A stretch of DNA of 64,000 nucleotides, taken from positions 2,921,921-2,985,920 of the forward strand of contig CM074814.1 of NCBI GenBank assembly GCA_037447605.1. Direction: 5' to 3'. The notes beneath the pieces are model-generated. The model saw only the letters and a program-made list of their open reading frames with translations, was not told the DNA's origin and ran no database searches. The position numbers were made by a program, and so were the translations under genes. Of the stretch, positions 22,873 through 35,700 are shown one piece after another. Source of the stretch: Zygnema circumcarinatum. Lineage: Eukaryota; Streptophyta; Zygnematophyceae; Zygnematales; Zygnemataceae. Numbering within the stretch: position 1 is the stretch's first letter; each line of letters starts with the position of its first letter.

Positions 22873-24685
22873 CTCTGTACACTAAGTAATAATGTTAAGG
22901 TCCCCTTTTATCGCGGCCAAATTTGCCTGGATAGGGAAGAGCTCGCATGGTTCTGGAATCTCGAATGCTGTGGTATTGACTGTGAATGCCTTGACTGCAG
23001 TCAATGCAGGCAGTCACTGTCGACTGATTTATTCCATTTCTATATGTTTTTTATTGTTGTTACATTATTAATCTTTCTGTTCCGCTTGTTGTCGTTGAGT
23101 ATGTTTTTTGGGTTGTTACAGTACCGTTCTCGTTCCTTTGGTTTTGCATGTTGTTGCCGATGCATGGTTGTTGTTATTGCTCGTTTTGGCATAAGGTCAT
23201 GTCGTCATCTTGGCAAACTGTTCACGAGTCTGGAATTCGACTCCGGAGCCCTGCATTTCCTGCTCGTTGTTTGAACCGCCGCCGGCCTCGTGGACGGCTG
23301 TGTGAATCTGCGACGTGTCGGATGGCTGCACAGCACATTCCGCACGCACAACGTGCAGTGCATGTATGGTTGCCCGCCCATGGTTCCATTGCTTGCGTTT
23401 GGTGCCCTACTGAGGAAACGTGGATTGGCATCGATCTCGTGTTGGCGACGCCATTCAATTGTTAGAAATCCTCAACCATTGTATATCGAAAAAAGCAATA
23501 TGGAGAACTAATGTGAAGCGGTCTCAAATGAGCCACCAAGGAAAGACAAGCTGCGAGTGGAATGCTGCTCCTAGACTCGGCAACCCAACCCAACACGGCC
23601 CGGCCCGAGCAGCAGCGGCAGCAGCGGCATCCGTCTCGCTGGGGGCGGAGACTCGCAGTCATCAATCGCCCTCTTTAAGTGCGGGCGGGCGGGCGGGCGG
23701 CCCCTCCCTCCCTCCCTCCGGCCCTTCCCCGCTAGGGCTTGTCAGCTTCACCACTCGTCAGTCTGTCCGTTGGTCCGCTTCCCGCCAGTTAACGGAGGTG
23801 CAGGGCACGGCGCACGTGCCACGTGCCACGTGGCACGGCGTAGTCCGACGTGGCAGCGCGTCAGCTGGACTGCCCGCTCCGCGCGGCGGGCGGGGCCGCT
23901 CAGCGCGCTCCCCCGCACGTGCCGCGGCGCGCCGCGAGAGGCTGCGCGGCGGCGAACCGGCCGCACGGACCGCTCTTCTGCCGGGCCGCCCTCCCTCGGA
24001 CGTGCTCGCTTGCTCGCACTGCGGGCCTCCGCGCGCTCTCTCCCTCTCTCTCTCTCTTTCTCCCTTTCTCTCTTTCTCTCTATCTGTCTCTATCTCTATC
24101 TCTCTCTATCTTCTCTCTCTCTCTCCCTCTCTCTCCCTCTCTCGCTAATTTCTTCTCGCTCTCTCCATCAGCCCTTCCCCCTCTCCACCCCTACTCTGAG
24201 CCTCTCTGAAGAAGTCATGTCCAGGTCTGGAAAGCCCCCTCCTTTGGTAGGTCACTCGCCCTCACGTGCTCCATAATCATGTTGCAGCTTTTTCTATGTA
24301 GGCTCAATTTAGAAAAATATATTGAGGTGGAAGTGGAGCTAATAATTGACGAAAATACCTGTCATCTGCCATGCAGCTCTCTGTGGTCTGCCTATGGTTG
24401 GCGTTGTGTCTCCCATCCCCTGGAAAAGGTGCTGTAATATAAAAGTAGAAATAAAAACCTTCTTTTATTTAATAATTAAGCTCAAACATTTTCGTATTGT
24501 TATAATTTCAACACAGTATTCGTACACGAACTGGGTACGTTGCCTGACTGCGGTTGTTCCTCAACATCTGTGCACAAGAGGGCGTAGAAATGTAAATAGA
24601 AGGCAGAATTACCATGTCCTTTGTCAGGGCGATGTGCGATGTCCTCACACCTGCCTGCCCCCGCGCGCCTCTCGCCTTGGCGCAG
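22873..24685. other. Intergenic region between the DUF1349 gene and beta-helix B
   Basis: This region contains a GC island (about 23640-24020) with an overlapping G-box cluster at 23812-23836 and a (CT)n tract at about 24030-24160. No exon is firmly supported. The signal-peptide exon of beta-helix B, expected to end in phase 1, must lie in the right part but could not be picked out. Confidence 0.4.
23812..23836. promoter_or_regulatory. Cluster of three overlapping CACGTG G-boxes
   Basis: Three CACGTG cores are spaced eight bases apart in a 25-bp stretch, with GCC/GGC flanks. CACGTG is the core bound by plant bZIP and bHLH factors. Which gene it serves is unclear; beta-helix B is the nearest downstream gene. 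Confidence 0.5.
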
Positions 24686-27232
24686 TAGCAGCGCAGTCCA
24701 ACGGGCCGTGCTCGACCGCGACCCGCACCATCATTGTGAGGAAGGTCAGCGACATCTTCGAGCGAGTCACCATCCCGAACACGATAACAGTCCATCTCCT
24801 CTTCGCGAAGAACCTGACTCTCTACTTGCCTATCGTGCTGAACGAGTATTTTTCGTGCACAATATTGAGGCCTATGAATGTCCGAAACGGCTCAATATGG
24901 CTCAAGACCGCGACGTCCGACTTCGCTCCTTTGCAAATCGTAAACACCCACAACATTTACATATCTCGGATCAATGTGAGGCTTGTCCTGCCCGCCGACA
25001 CGCGGAAGCCGCACGTGGAGTGCAGCACTCTTCCGGACCAAGGCCTCAACAAGCCCTGTCCCTGTCCTGCTGTGTTCGTGCACAACACAAGGAGAATAAC
25101 TATGTTCGGGGTACTCTCCTTTCCCGGCAAGCTTTGGTACTTTGAGGGCTGAGGGTATTTGTGGGATCTTTTCATTCTCAGAAGCCGGATTCGTACTTTT
25201 TATATGCCATGACATATGTACTCGTCCTGATGCTTGCAGTCAACGATCCTCGGTCGACTTGACATTTATCATTCAGCAGATTCCACTTTTGATCACCTTA
25301 AAGTGTTCAACTTTTTCCGAGATTACGCTGCAGTGCGGCTTGGTGCCAATGGGGATGCAGGCCACCTGAGGAGTTCCAATATCCTTTTGTCGAACAATGA
25401 GATCAGGGGTGAGTCCCATCAGATGATGCCCCTTAACTGCTCAAATTGGTACTTGGGTTGTTTTTAAGGGAAGAGTAACCCATGGATTTGCTGTTTTCGT
25501 GATAAGCTGTATCATTTTGCTGATGAAAGATGAAATTTCACAATCCTCCGCAGGCTCCGAACAAGGCATCTTCCTTCACTGGGAAACGATTGGGGTTAGT
25601 ATTAACAACAATTACATTCACAATTTCACCAAATTCGGCATCGCATGCGGCTGGGGAGCAAGTTTCGTAGGGGATTGCTTCTGGAACACGTTTCAACGAA
25701 ACTACATTGAGACGGAGCCGTTTGTGGAATTTTGGGGCGATGGCGCCGGAATTTACTTTAATGGAAAATGGACAAACCCAGGTAGGCGGCCGCTCAGGCA
25801 CGGAGTAGAACAGCAGCGGCTTCTCGCTGTGTTCTGCTCTGATTTGCTTCTGTAAACTAAAAAACATGTCTACAGAAACCCCAGAACCAGGGACACAACT
25901 CACCACAAGGGTGGGACATTTTTTTTGTTGTTACATGGCAGTCAATTGGATGTTTGACAATTACATTAAAGGGGGTCACCACTGCGTATACTACGATTGG
26001 GCAACCTCGGGGGTTCTCGTTGATGGAATTGTCTGCATCAATACATGGGATGGTTTCAAGATCAACAACGGGAAATTGTAAGTAGGGACAAGTCACAAGC
26101 ATGAGGGGGAAGAAATGTTTTATCTTTTAGGCGGAGGGTTGATCTTGTGCCCGAAATTAATCTGAAGCCGTTGAAAGTGACAGTCAGTATCCCCACTGCA
26201 TAGACCGTATGCACAAGCACTTTCTTTCAAAATTATGAATGTCCAGAGATGCCTTCGCTTAACAAGATGCAACTACTTCCATGGACCTGCTTCTGAGCAT
26301 GCAGCAATACGGTGCAAAACGCCCTCATGGTGAATATCCAACAGCTGTCGGGGTGGATAAGCTGCCAGAACTGGTTCGATAACAACTGCGCCAAGTTCGG
26401 CGGATTTTGGCTCAGTAAGATCGACGACTTCGAGCTATCCGACTTATGGTTCAAAGTAAGCTGCCATGGATATGTCATTCACCATCTTGTCATTAATTGA
26501 GAGTTGGAAAACAAGGAAGCGCGTTTCGTATAAATTTTTTAACTAAAAAATAACTAAGAACGAACTCCCCGATGAACTTGCTCTACCACTGCAGACCTCC
26601 CCCCAATCAGATTGCTATGATTGTTCGTCGTTTGCAGCATTAACACTTACAGCATTGCGTCTTTTCCCTATCAATCGGGGTGAAGTTCTTGCTTCATACA
26701 GTCTTCGCATTCGGGTCGTTAAAAAAAGAAGTTGCTTCTGGAGAAGACGAGACAGCCCTGACGGTCAGCGATGGGGGCGTTGCAGATGTGGCCGCGGTAC
26801 CGCACCGTCTGCACTGATACTCAAATCGGGGACATTCCCTGCAACCCCTCCCGGAAACTGCGCGACAAACGGTGGAACGGCACCATGGCAGCACCTGCAA
26901 AGATCACGGGCAACTGCAGCGGCCTGCCGACAGAGAACAGCGTTGACCTCATCCTGGTGAACGTGAAGCCCCTCTGGGCGCCTCTCTACCGCAACTGCAA
27001 CGAGAGCGTGCCCACCGTACCGCTCCTCAACAACATGACCTGGATCGCTTATAACTCATCTGAACTCATCTTCGACAACGAGACTGGAGGGGACTTTGGC
27101 ATCTCCGACCCCTACTCACCTATTTACGTGGGCAGGCCCGGGTTTAGATCAGTGCCACTGTCTATTGTGGGGGTTCAACGCGAAAACGAGAAGGATATTT
27201 TCACCAACTTCAACAGTCAAGTGAATTGGTGA
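24686..27232 (+). CDS. Secreted-type Cys-rich right-handed beta-helix protein, paralog B
   Basis: Exons 24686-25110, 25240-25408, 25554-25781, 25942-26077, 26305-26455 and 26786-27232 (TGA) join in phase. The N-terminal signal exon is not resolved, and the first acceptor could be 24686 or a few bases later. Conserved blocks shared with A and C include NGPCSTA, YFSCTILRPM, LGRLDIYHSADSTFDHL, YIHNFTKFGIACGWGASF, GDGAGIYFNGKW, CVYYDWATSGVLVDGIVC, WDGFKINNGKF, NIQQLSGWISCQNWF, CNPS and TGNCSGLPTENSVDLILVNV. The repeated short beta-strand/Asn pattern indicates a parallel beta-helix, and sequons and cysteines indicate secretion. Copy B lies in opposite orientation to A and C and is closer to C than to A. 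Function is unknown; cell-wall or extracellular-matrix polysaccharide binding is inference only. Confidence 0.8.
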
Positions 27233-28384
27233 AGATTGGGATGAACCAGTACGTTCCCTCGTATAATGTGCAACCGGGGTTGCTTCTCAATGATGGACAT
27301 GGGTTCATGAAACTCAAGTTTCTACTTTAACAGGAAATACAGACAGTTATGATAATATAACGATGGTAGATAGGACGACAAGAATTAATCCTATTGATCA
27401 TTTTAAAGGGGCGTTTGTATTTTTGCGATCAAAGGACATTGAGAACAATCAATGTCGCGTTAAATTTAATTAATTCACGGGAGCTTTTTTTGCTGTGCCA
27501 AAGTGTGCCAATGCACGGCAACCCACACCGGAGTGCCTGCAAGTCAAGCCAAAGCATCGCAGAGGCCACGGTACGCTGAGGATGACTAATATAACGCTCA
27601 AAACCATGGCAAGAGCACAAATGACGCGTCGCAGATGCCCAAACTCCAATAGCACTGCAAGACGTGAGCTATCGTGGTAGAAGAGGGGAATTTTATGGGG
27701 CGATACTCTGTCGCCTCAACAGGAGAGTGAGTAGTTCTGTTAGAAAAGGAGAAAAATTTCATTGTATAGTTTTGAAAAAAAGAAAAAAAGAAGTTCCCGG
27801 ATGCTGTCCGAGAACCTGCTCACGTGCTCTGCTTGCACGCTCTGGGCTCTTTCTCCATGCCGCCCCGTCGCTGCTCACGTCTCCCTTCCCCTTCCCTGTC
27901 ATGTCGTCTGTTGTCGCTCTGTCCCCTAGCCTTTGGTTCTTCTTCTCGTCCTTACCACCTCGACGTTTGTCGCCCCCCCTGGCCTCTCTAAAGGAGAAGG
28001 TTCCCTGTGCTCATTGTGGGAGCTGTTTTGCTCGGCCCGCCGGGATGGCGGTGCATGTGCGGGTGCTCTGCGCTTCTTCGATCTTTTGCTGCCCCGTCTC
28101 TCCTTCCGTCCTTCGTCCTCTATCGCATCCTTCTCCCTCTCCCTCTCCCTCTCCCTCTCCCTCGGCAGGAGGCAGGCCCCCAATGGTTTCGCGGCGCCCT
28201 GCAACCAACCAACCAGCCAACCAACCAGCCAACTAACCCATCAGCCAACCAGCCTGCCAACAAAGCAAGCAACCAACCAACAAGGCAACCAACCAGCCAA
28301 CCAACCAACCGCTCCCGGCGGGGGCGCCCACCTCCGACTGTACGGTCTCGTACAACCAGGCGGGGGACATTGGACGGATAAATT
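27233..28384. other. Intergenic region with CCAA-type low-complexity DNA
   Basis: No gene is seen. Low-complexity AACC/CCAA repeats fill about 28198-28312 and a CTCCCT run lies at 28132-28162. The hairpin element begins at 28385. Confidence 0.45.
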
Positions 28385-29366
28385 GGGTACTGCTAAATTC
28401 ACACCTTTTTGGTCTAGATACAGACCTTTTTTTGCGGGATAGATTTTAAAATAGACAAAAAAGGATTAAAAATGGAAAATGCTTTTTTCACACCTTTCTG
28501 GAATCGTTGCATACCTTTTTCCGTCGGGCAGATTTTACCCCTAAGTTTTTTTTTTGAGAGAAAAGAATATCGGCCTGCCCGAATCCGCTCGGAGCGGAAG
28601 ATCCGCCCGCCACGAGATTGTTCGCGGGTGTGCGTCCTTCACACATACGGTGAATCTCAGCCGTCGAGTTTATCGCAGATCGCACCACGGCAGGTCACCG
28701 TTGGATCTGCAGCCGGGCTCGGTGCCAGCGAATGGTACTTGCCCACGTGTCCCACAAAAGCCGGCTCAAATTGTATCCGTACAAAAACTGTACGGTCACA
28801 GTTTCGAGGAAAGGCGAAATACCGTACATTGAGAGCCTGGACTAATCACAATTTACCACGCCATAGAAAGTGACACGTGGCAGATGATGATTGGCTTCCA
28901 TTTGAAAATCGCGAGCCGAAAAGGCTGGCCGGTCCAGCTCCATAATTTTGCGGAGATCCCGCGCCGAGGGACGCACGCACTCGCACGTGTGAACTGGCTG
29001 TGGCGGGACACGTGGGCACGTATCATTCGCTGGGACCGAGCTCGGCTGCAGATCGAACGGTAATCTGCCACGGTGCGATCTGCGATAAAATCGACGGCGG
29101 AGGTTCACCGAAGGCGTGAAGGACGCACACCCCGCGAGCGATCTCGCGGTGGACGGATCTTCCGCTCCGAGCGGATTCGGGCAGGTCGATATCTTTTTCT
29201 CTCAAAAAAAAAATCAGGGGTAAAATCTGCCCGATCTGCCCGATCGATTTTAAAAAGGCGTGAGAAAAACATTTTTCGTTTTTAATCCTCGTTTGTCTAT
29301 TTTAAAATCTGCCCGGCGAAAATAGGTCTGTATTTAGACAAAAAAGGTGTGAATTTAGCAGTAACC
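28385..29366. mobile_element. Foldback (long inverted repeat) element, copy 1
   Basis: The left arm (about 28385-28765) and right arm (about 28985-29366) are imperfect reverse complements, including an ATCCGCTCGGAGCGGAAGAT block, a CGCAGATCGCACCACGGCAG block and the ends GGGTACTGCTAAATTCACAC / GTGTGAATTTAGCAGTAACC. The roughly 220-bp centre resembles the centre of copy 2 (54180-54350) in inverted orientation. No protein-coding potential is seen. Flanking octamers (GATAAATT left, TAGTATTA right) do not match, so the target duplication is lost or the ends are slightly off. It is non-autonomous; family assignment rests on copy 2. Confidence 0.8.
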
Positions 29367-29796
29367 TAGTATTATTTTTGTTATTGTTATTTCGGGCGGC
29401 CCTGTTCGCCTGTTCGGCGGTGTTCGCTCGCACCGTACCATGCCGTACATTGCCGTACATTACCACACTGCACATCTGGCCACGTCAGCCCTACCCCCCA
29501 GTTCCGCATTACATTTCGGGGCAGGGCAGGGCGCTGCAAGTTTCGCGAGGCGGCCCGGACACGCGGCCAATGCGGTGGCGGCCGTACAGATGTACGGAAG
29601 GACTGCGCCTGCTTTGCCTGCCCTACCCTGCCCGGAGCGGGAAAGTAATTTCCGCGCGGGGCCGCAGAGGGGTGGGGCGGGGCGGGCCGGGGCGGGGGGG
29701 AGCGGTTTGGTTCTCGCAGCCATGGCTGCCCCGCCTCGCGGCGCAGCGCTGGGCGGGCGCTGACACGCGGAGCCTGCCGCCGGGGGGGGGGGGGAC
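29367..29796 (+). promoter_or_regulatory. Promoter-like island of the U-box gene
   Basis: A GC-rich stretch directly ahead of the ATG at 29797 contains repeated CCGTAC/GTACGG motifs: 29431-29460 (three in a row) and 29581-29598. A G-run (about 29783-29794) lies just before the start codon. Confidence 0.45.
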
Positions 29797-32700
29797 ATGG
29801 ATATTGACGGGAAACACGCGGCAGCATCCGAAAGCGAGTCTGCTGACATGGCACAAGGCAGCGATAGCTACTTTACGTCCCTGTTGACGTCACTCGGCCC
29901 GGGCGGTGCAGGCACGCTCTGAGCACTTGCAATGGTCGCACGTGTCTGGGGGCTGACTCTTCCACGTGGCAGTTTCTGGCGTCCTGTTGGCCTGGGGCTC
30001 TTTGAGTGCTTGCGAGAGTGGAGGATGGAGGTGGTGGGGGGTGGCTGCCGCTGTGTGTGACTGTTCGGAGGCTTAGTGTTGCATGCGTCACCTGTGGTTC
30101 AAGCGAGTGAGCATATGGAATGCTGCTGTTTTGATTCCTGCGGCGGTGCGTGTTCTTGTGATGCTCGACGAGCGAATGATTTTGCAATTTAAATGGAGTT
30201 AGGAGTTTGCTGAATGGGTTAAAAAAATTCAACAAGTGGACGGAGGGAGCTTTTGGCTTGCAACCCTTTGCCTTTTGAGATACGCTCGTTTGTTTGGATA
30301 TTCTTTGCAAGGGCGAAAACCTTTTTTTTGTTGTTCCTTCGCTATATTTTTGCCTTGCCTCAAAACAATTTTACCATGAAGCTGTTTCAGCGGGCGACTA
30401 GTTTTAATAGCTTTTTTTCTGGTTGTCGAATTTCCTTGCTTCTATGTCCGCCGAGAAATTTTTTAGCCGTTGGGCAATCATTTGTGTGAGCTTGCATAGG
30501 TGACATTTACGGATCTTTTTCTTGCACAGTACTATAATATAGCAGTTGAGTCCTGCTTGCATAAATGCTTGATTCAAGTTAGAAGAGCAACGCTTGCAGG
30601 TTTGTTGTTTGAAAATGCGATTTCCATCGAGTGTCTTTTTGAAACAACGGCAAACGTCCTGTGCTGAATTTATGGTTTACTTACCTTTTATTTTTCTATT
30701 TCCTTGACCCTTTTACCATTTCATTGTGACAGTTCATCCTAACTTTTCAAGAAATTCACAAAGATTGCAAGCAAAAAATTGGGAACTGGACATTTTTTTG
30801 CCGTTTTCCGCGTGTTTGCCTTTTTGAAAGGCATTCTTGTCTTTATCCCGGATGTCCTTTCCTGGCGAGTATGGCCCTGGCCTTGACACGTGTCCCGGGG
30901 CCGCAGGGAGCCTCGCCCTGCCCGCCCCTCCCCCCGCAGAGGCCCTGCGACTGCGAGACGCTCTCTCCGACCCTCTCACGTAGGCCTCACCTCGTCACCT
31001 CTCTCCCCTCTTTCCCCTCTTTCTCTCAGACCTTGCGTTTTTCGTCCCCTATTTCTCACAGACCTTGCGTTTTTCGTCACCTTTCCACGATCTCAGCCCC
31101 CTCCCTCGTGGGTCTGTCCCCTATGTCGTTGAGCATGTTGCGTCATGGAGTTATCGCAGAGGGTGTTCTGCTTTCATGATAACGTCATTTCTCGTTCAGC
31201 GCACCTCTCCTGGTGACCGATCTTTATTTTCCTTACATGCCTTGGACACGGTGAAGGATGGAGGATGCTTGTGCGTGATCCTTGCAATGAATCAACTGTT
31301 TCTTCCATATAGCTTTCATGGTTTCATGGGCTATGCATGTATGCAGGGGTCACTTGATGGATGATGCCATGGTTGGGCGCTGCGGCCATTCATTCGGCAG
31401 TGCAAGTCTTCTACGTGTTCGGGAATTGGTACTGTCCTTTTTGTGTGTTAAAAATCTGAACATTGCTCTCGATCCTTCAGTGAAGTCTTGTAACTGCAGC
31501 AAAAGCACTTGCTATGGTATCGTGTGATAATGCACACTTGTCATCTTGCTTGGGAGGAGCAAGCAAACAAGAGCTGAGATTCCTGCCAGAGTGATGTAAT
31601 GAACGTCGATAGACAGAGCACAGAAGCTACGTGGAAGGGAAACTTCGGATCACCTCTCAGATTGCAAATGCTTGGTTCCGTAAACGATGAACGATGTTGT
31701 TGTGGTTCTTCAGTTGAACCAAGTAGCTTTCTCCAAGCGAGTGTCCCCCTTGCCCGTGATAGTGGTACAACCCAAATCGCTGCATCGATCCGAGGGCAGT
31801 CTGACATCAAATTGCGATCGAAGTGTGGCAGGGCGCCTGCACCGCGTGCGGGAGGGCAGTCGAGTCGAGCCATTTGGTGCCGAACTTGGCGCTGCGCGCT
31901 GCGGTTGCGGCTTTTCGGAGGGAGGAGGAGGGGAAGACTGGTCCGTGGGCTGTTCCATCCAAACCTGCAAAAAGGCGCCGCGAACATTTGGAGAATTCTG
32001 CAGGACCTGGAAGTTATGACACCCCGGAATCAAAGCGCATCCCAAAGGTTTGCATCCTCGTCGTCACCATCAGAGAACTCGACTGCCAGTCTTTTCGAAT
32101 TTTATTTTTATGCTGAATTTGTTGTGTATCATTACAACTTTGGAAATGACCCTTGAGTCGTTGTTCGGTCGATCAAGAATGTGGACAGTTTTAACATTCG
32201 TTTTGGTCGCAACTACAGGATGGGGCGAACTCGTCGGAAGTGCGTAAGCACGATGCTCACGAGACAGAAGGGGTTGATCCCCCTCGTAGTGCAAGTAAAG
32301 GAGGAGTGCAATTCCCGTTTATTGTGAATGATCGAGTTTTAATCAAAGGAAACAAAAGGACTCCAGAACATTTCATTGGCCGCATCGCGACAATCACTAC
32401 CCAGTGTCTCAATGGCTGGTACGTCGTGTATCGATAGTAACGTTGTCCACATCTCATACAGAGGAATGATAGATGAGCAGTGGATGTAAGAGGGGCTCCC
32501 CTTTTCCCAATCCCATTAGTCTATCTAGTCAGTGTCCAGTTTTCATTTTCTCTCGCTCTTTTGTTAATTCTGTAGGTACATGGTGCGGACACTGGATGAG
32601 CCAATTGAAGAGGTCCGTTTGCAGTATCGATCGCTTGAAAAGATAAGTGAGAGTGAAGGTGATGTTGTCCCCCGCCTGCCGCCATTGGAAGTGCGAACAC

Positions 32701-35700
32701 CTCCGGAGGGCAGCGAGCCGCCGTCGGGGAGTGAGCCCACTCCGAGGGGGGCCCCTGGTGGGAGGAGGGCCGCGGGAGGGAGCGGAGGGCAAGCTGACCA
32801 TGGCGGCGATTGGAGCAAAACACACAGTGAGGGCTTTGCGTGCTTTCATTCATTTCAGTTCTACGTTGTCCGATGGTTTTGCTCTTGGTCTTGATCGGAT
32901 CCGTCAGTGAGATGTCTTGAGTGTCGCGCTTTATGTTCTCTCTTCTCTCAGCGTCTGGTCGTCCGTATTGCACCGTTCGTTCTGTTGAATTACAATCGCT
33001 TGTTTGCACATGTAGACCGCGGACCTCGGGCAGGGAGAAGTCGGCCGTCCTCTGTTCGGTTTTCTGACTACGGCAGCTGCCGCTTGCAAGCGCAGACGAA
33101 TCCGAGCGTCGAGAATGGGCATGAGCTGTCTGTGGTCCCATTGACTGTGCCAGGTGGCGATGCGGAATTGGTCACAGCAAGTGAGCGTATGGGCCTTGAT
33201 GGGGCGATGTTGCAGTCGGAACTGGTAGAGCTGGTTCGGACAAACCTTCTGGTGGAGGAGGAAGGCAGGCAGCAGGTGAAGAAACCGTGGTGCAAAAATG
33301 AAGGAACTAAGGATTCGTCTTGCACCCTAGATATCCATCTCTTGTTCATGTTCTCATCAAACTTCTTTGCCTTGCAAAAACATATTGAACATGACATCGT
33401 GGTTGTTTGGTTCAATAACTCGCAGTAGGTTGTTTCCTCTCTCATGCATGCGTTGCAGCCTCAGCCGAGCCCTACCTCCTTTGAGAGTCTTCCCTTGGAG
33501 CAGTCGGGGGAAGAGGAGGCCCCCTCCGTGTCGGCGCCGGCGGAGGGGGCACGTGACCTGCCGGGCGCAGAGCGGGAGAGGGAGAGGGAGGAGAGGGAGA
33601 GGAGGGAGAGGGAGGGAGAGGAGAGGGAGAGGGAGGGAGAGGGAGAGGGAGAGGGAGAAGGGAGAGGGAGAGGGAGAGAGAGGGAGAGGGAGAGAGGGAG
33701 AGGGAGAAGGGAGAGGGAGAGGAGGGAGAGGGAGGAGAGGGAGAGGAGAGGAGAGGGAGAGAGAGGGAGAGGGAGGAGAGGGAGAGGGAGGAGAGGGAGA
33801 GGAGAGGAGAGGGAGAGGGAGAGGGAGGGGAGAGGGATAGGTGGCGATCTGGGAGTGGGCCAGGGGGAAGGGGGTGAGGATGTCAACATGGACGAGGGGG
33901 AAGATATTAAGACAGAACTAGAGGATTGTGGGAGCGGAGAGGAGGAGAGTGGAGATAAAGCTGGTAAGGACAAAGAAAATTTTGGCGCAAGGGCATCAAA
34001 GTGGATACAGAAGGGAAGGACTAGTAGGATTCCACTGAAGGATCAGCGGCTGGTTCAAGGCAGGAGAGGAAATAGTACATGGGGAACGCCGCAGGGACCT
34101 GTGAAAGTGATGAAGGAAGAGAACTTGGATATGGAACGCGCATCTTTGAAGGTCAGACGCCGTTCACACGTAAATGCTCCTCGGCTGAGTGACTGAGCCA
34201 TGGACACGATGTATTTTTATGCGTCTACTTTCTGTACGGTCCCTTAGCTCTCGCAATTGCTCATTGTCCTCTTTCGTGCAGACAGAACAGGCGGTGGAGG
34301 TGAAAGCTGATCTTGACTCTGTCACTGTCAAGCTGACAAAAGCTGAGCGACTTGAGAGCAGCAGCGGAGGAAGGGCAGGAAGAGGCCATGGATCTGAGCT
34401 GAATGGGGGCAGACGCGGTGGCGGGGAATCCGGGGCGAGGGGCCAAGGCGGCTTCTTAAGACGCTTTGAGTGCGGGCCGCGGCAACGCGACTGCGAGACA
34501 GTGCGGACGCTTCGCAAGCAGATGCTGAGGTGGGACCGCTCGCTACCATGGCGGACCATGGAGGTCACCTCGAGGGCAGCGCGTTTCAGGTGGAGGAAGG
34601 CTGTGGAGGAGAGTGTGAGCCTTGGGGTGAGTCGAAAGCTCATCGCCATCTTCAAGAGGGTCGGTGTTTCTCTGATTTGGACGCTTCCACTGATCAATTC
34701 TCCATTTCCTTTTGGGGTATTTGGCATCTGCCACAGGATTTGGCAGAGTGCATAGATAAGTTCCGGCCGCTGTTCGTGACTGTTGATAAAGAGTGGAGCA
34801 GTTCCAACCGGCACTTGCCACTTGCCATTCCCTCGCATCTCGAACCGGGCCACGGGGAAGCCCACCACTTGGTGACAGCCATGTGGACGCAGCTGCAGTC
34901 TGACGTCGACCAATGGCTGAATGCCAAGCGGAAAAATGAAGAGATAGAGGGGTATTTGCTCCACTCATTGCTTCCAATAATGAAGAAACCGTTCACCCTC
35001 ATTTTCCAAGAACTCACGGAACAAATTGAAATTGGACGCCATGAGTTGTTTCAAAGCTTTTGAATGTGGTTCAGCAATTGGTGAGATGGAATTGAATTGC
35101 TGAAAGCTGTGAATCTCCCTTTCTTCTCGATGCGATCGCGGGCAGGAAGGACATGAGCAGTCGAGAAAGTGCGAGCGACGAGGAGATGCGGTGCACTACT
35201 GCCGACGAGCTTCAGTCGCTGTTCCCATGGCTCGACCGCAGGAGGGCGCTGCGCCCCCCCTCCCGCATCACAGCAGCGGCAGCTTTGGCCGTTGCCAGCG
35301 CTGTTTCGCGTGGGGAGAAACAGCTTCAGGTAACAAGAGCACATCAACATGCAAGCTATTTTGGGCCCACTTGATACGTCGTTTTTATCTGATTGTATTG
35401 AAAGCTGAAGGTTTTGCAAGGGTAATGGGGCCAACCAGGCTTTGATGATGCCCCTGAGGCTGTTGACGAAGCACAACATTGCTGAATTGAGTGAAATTCG
35501 CAAAGCCCTGGAGAGGGAGAAGTCGCACATTGCCGCTCTCCTTGCCGAACTCGATGCGCCTCTCGCTCCGCCTCTTGCTCCGCCTCTTGCTCCGCCTCTT
35601 GCTCCGCCTCTCCCAGAAGTCACAGCTCCGAGGCCCGCCCTGTGGGGGCTGCACGTGGAGGACACGGAGGAGGACGAGGAGAAGGGCAGAGCGCAGGTGG

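Noticed and set aside
33461-33973. Minus-strand Ser/Leu/Pro-rich ORF
   Set aside because: It is the antisense shadow of the (GGGAGA)n coding tract in the U-box gene.
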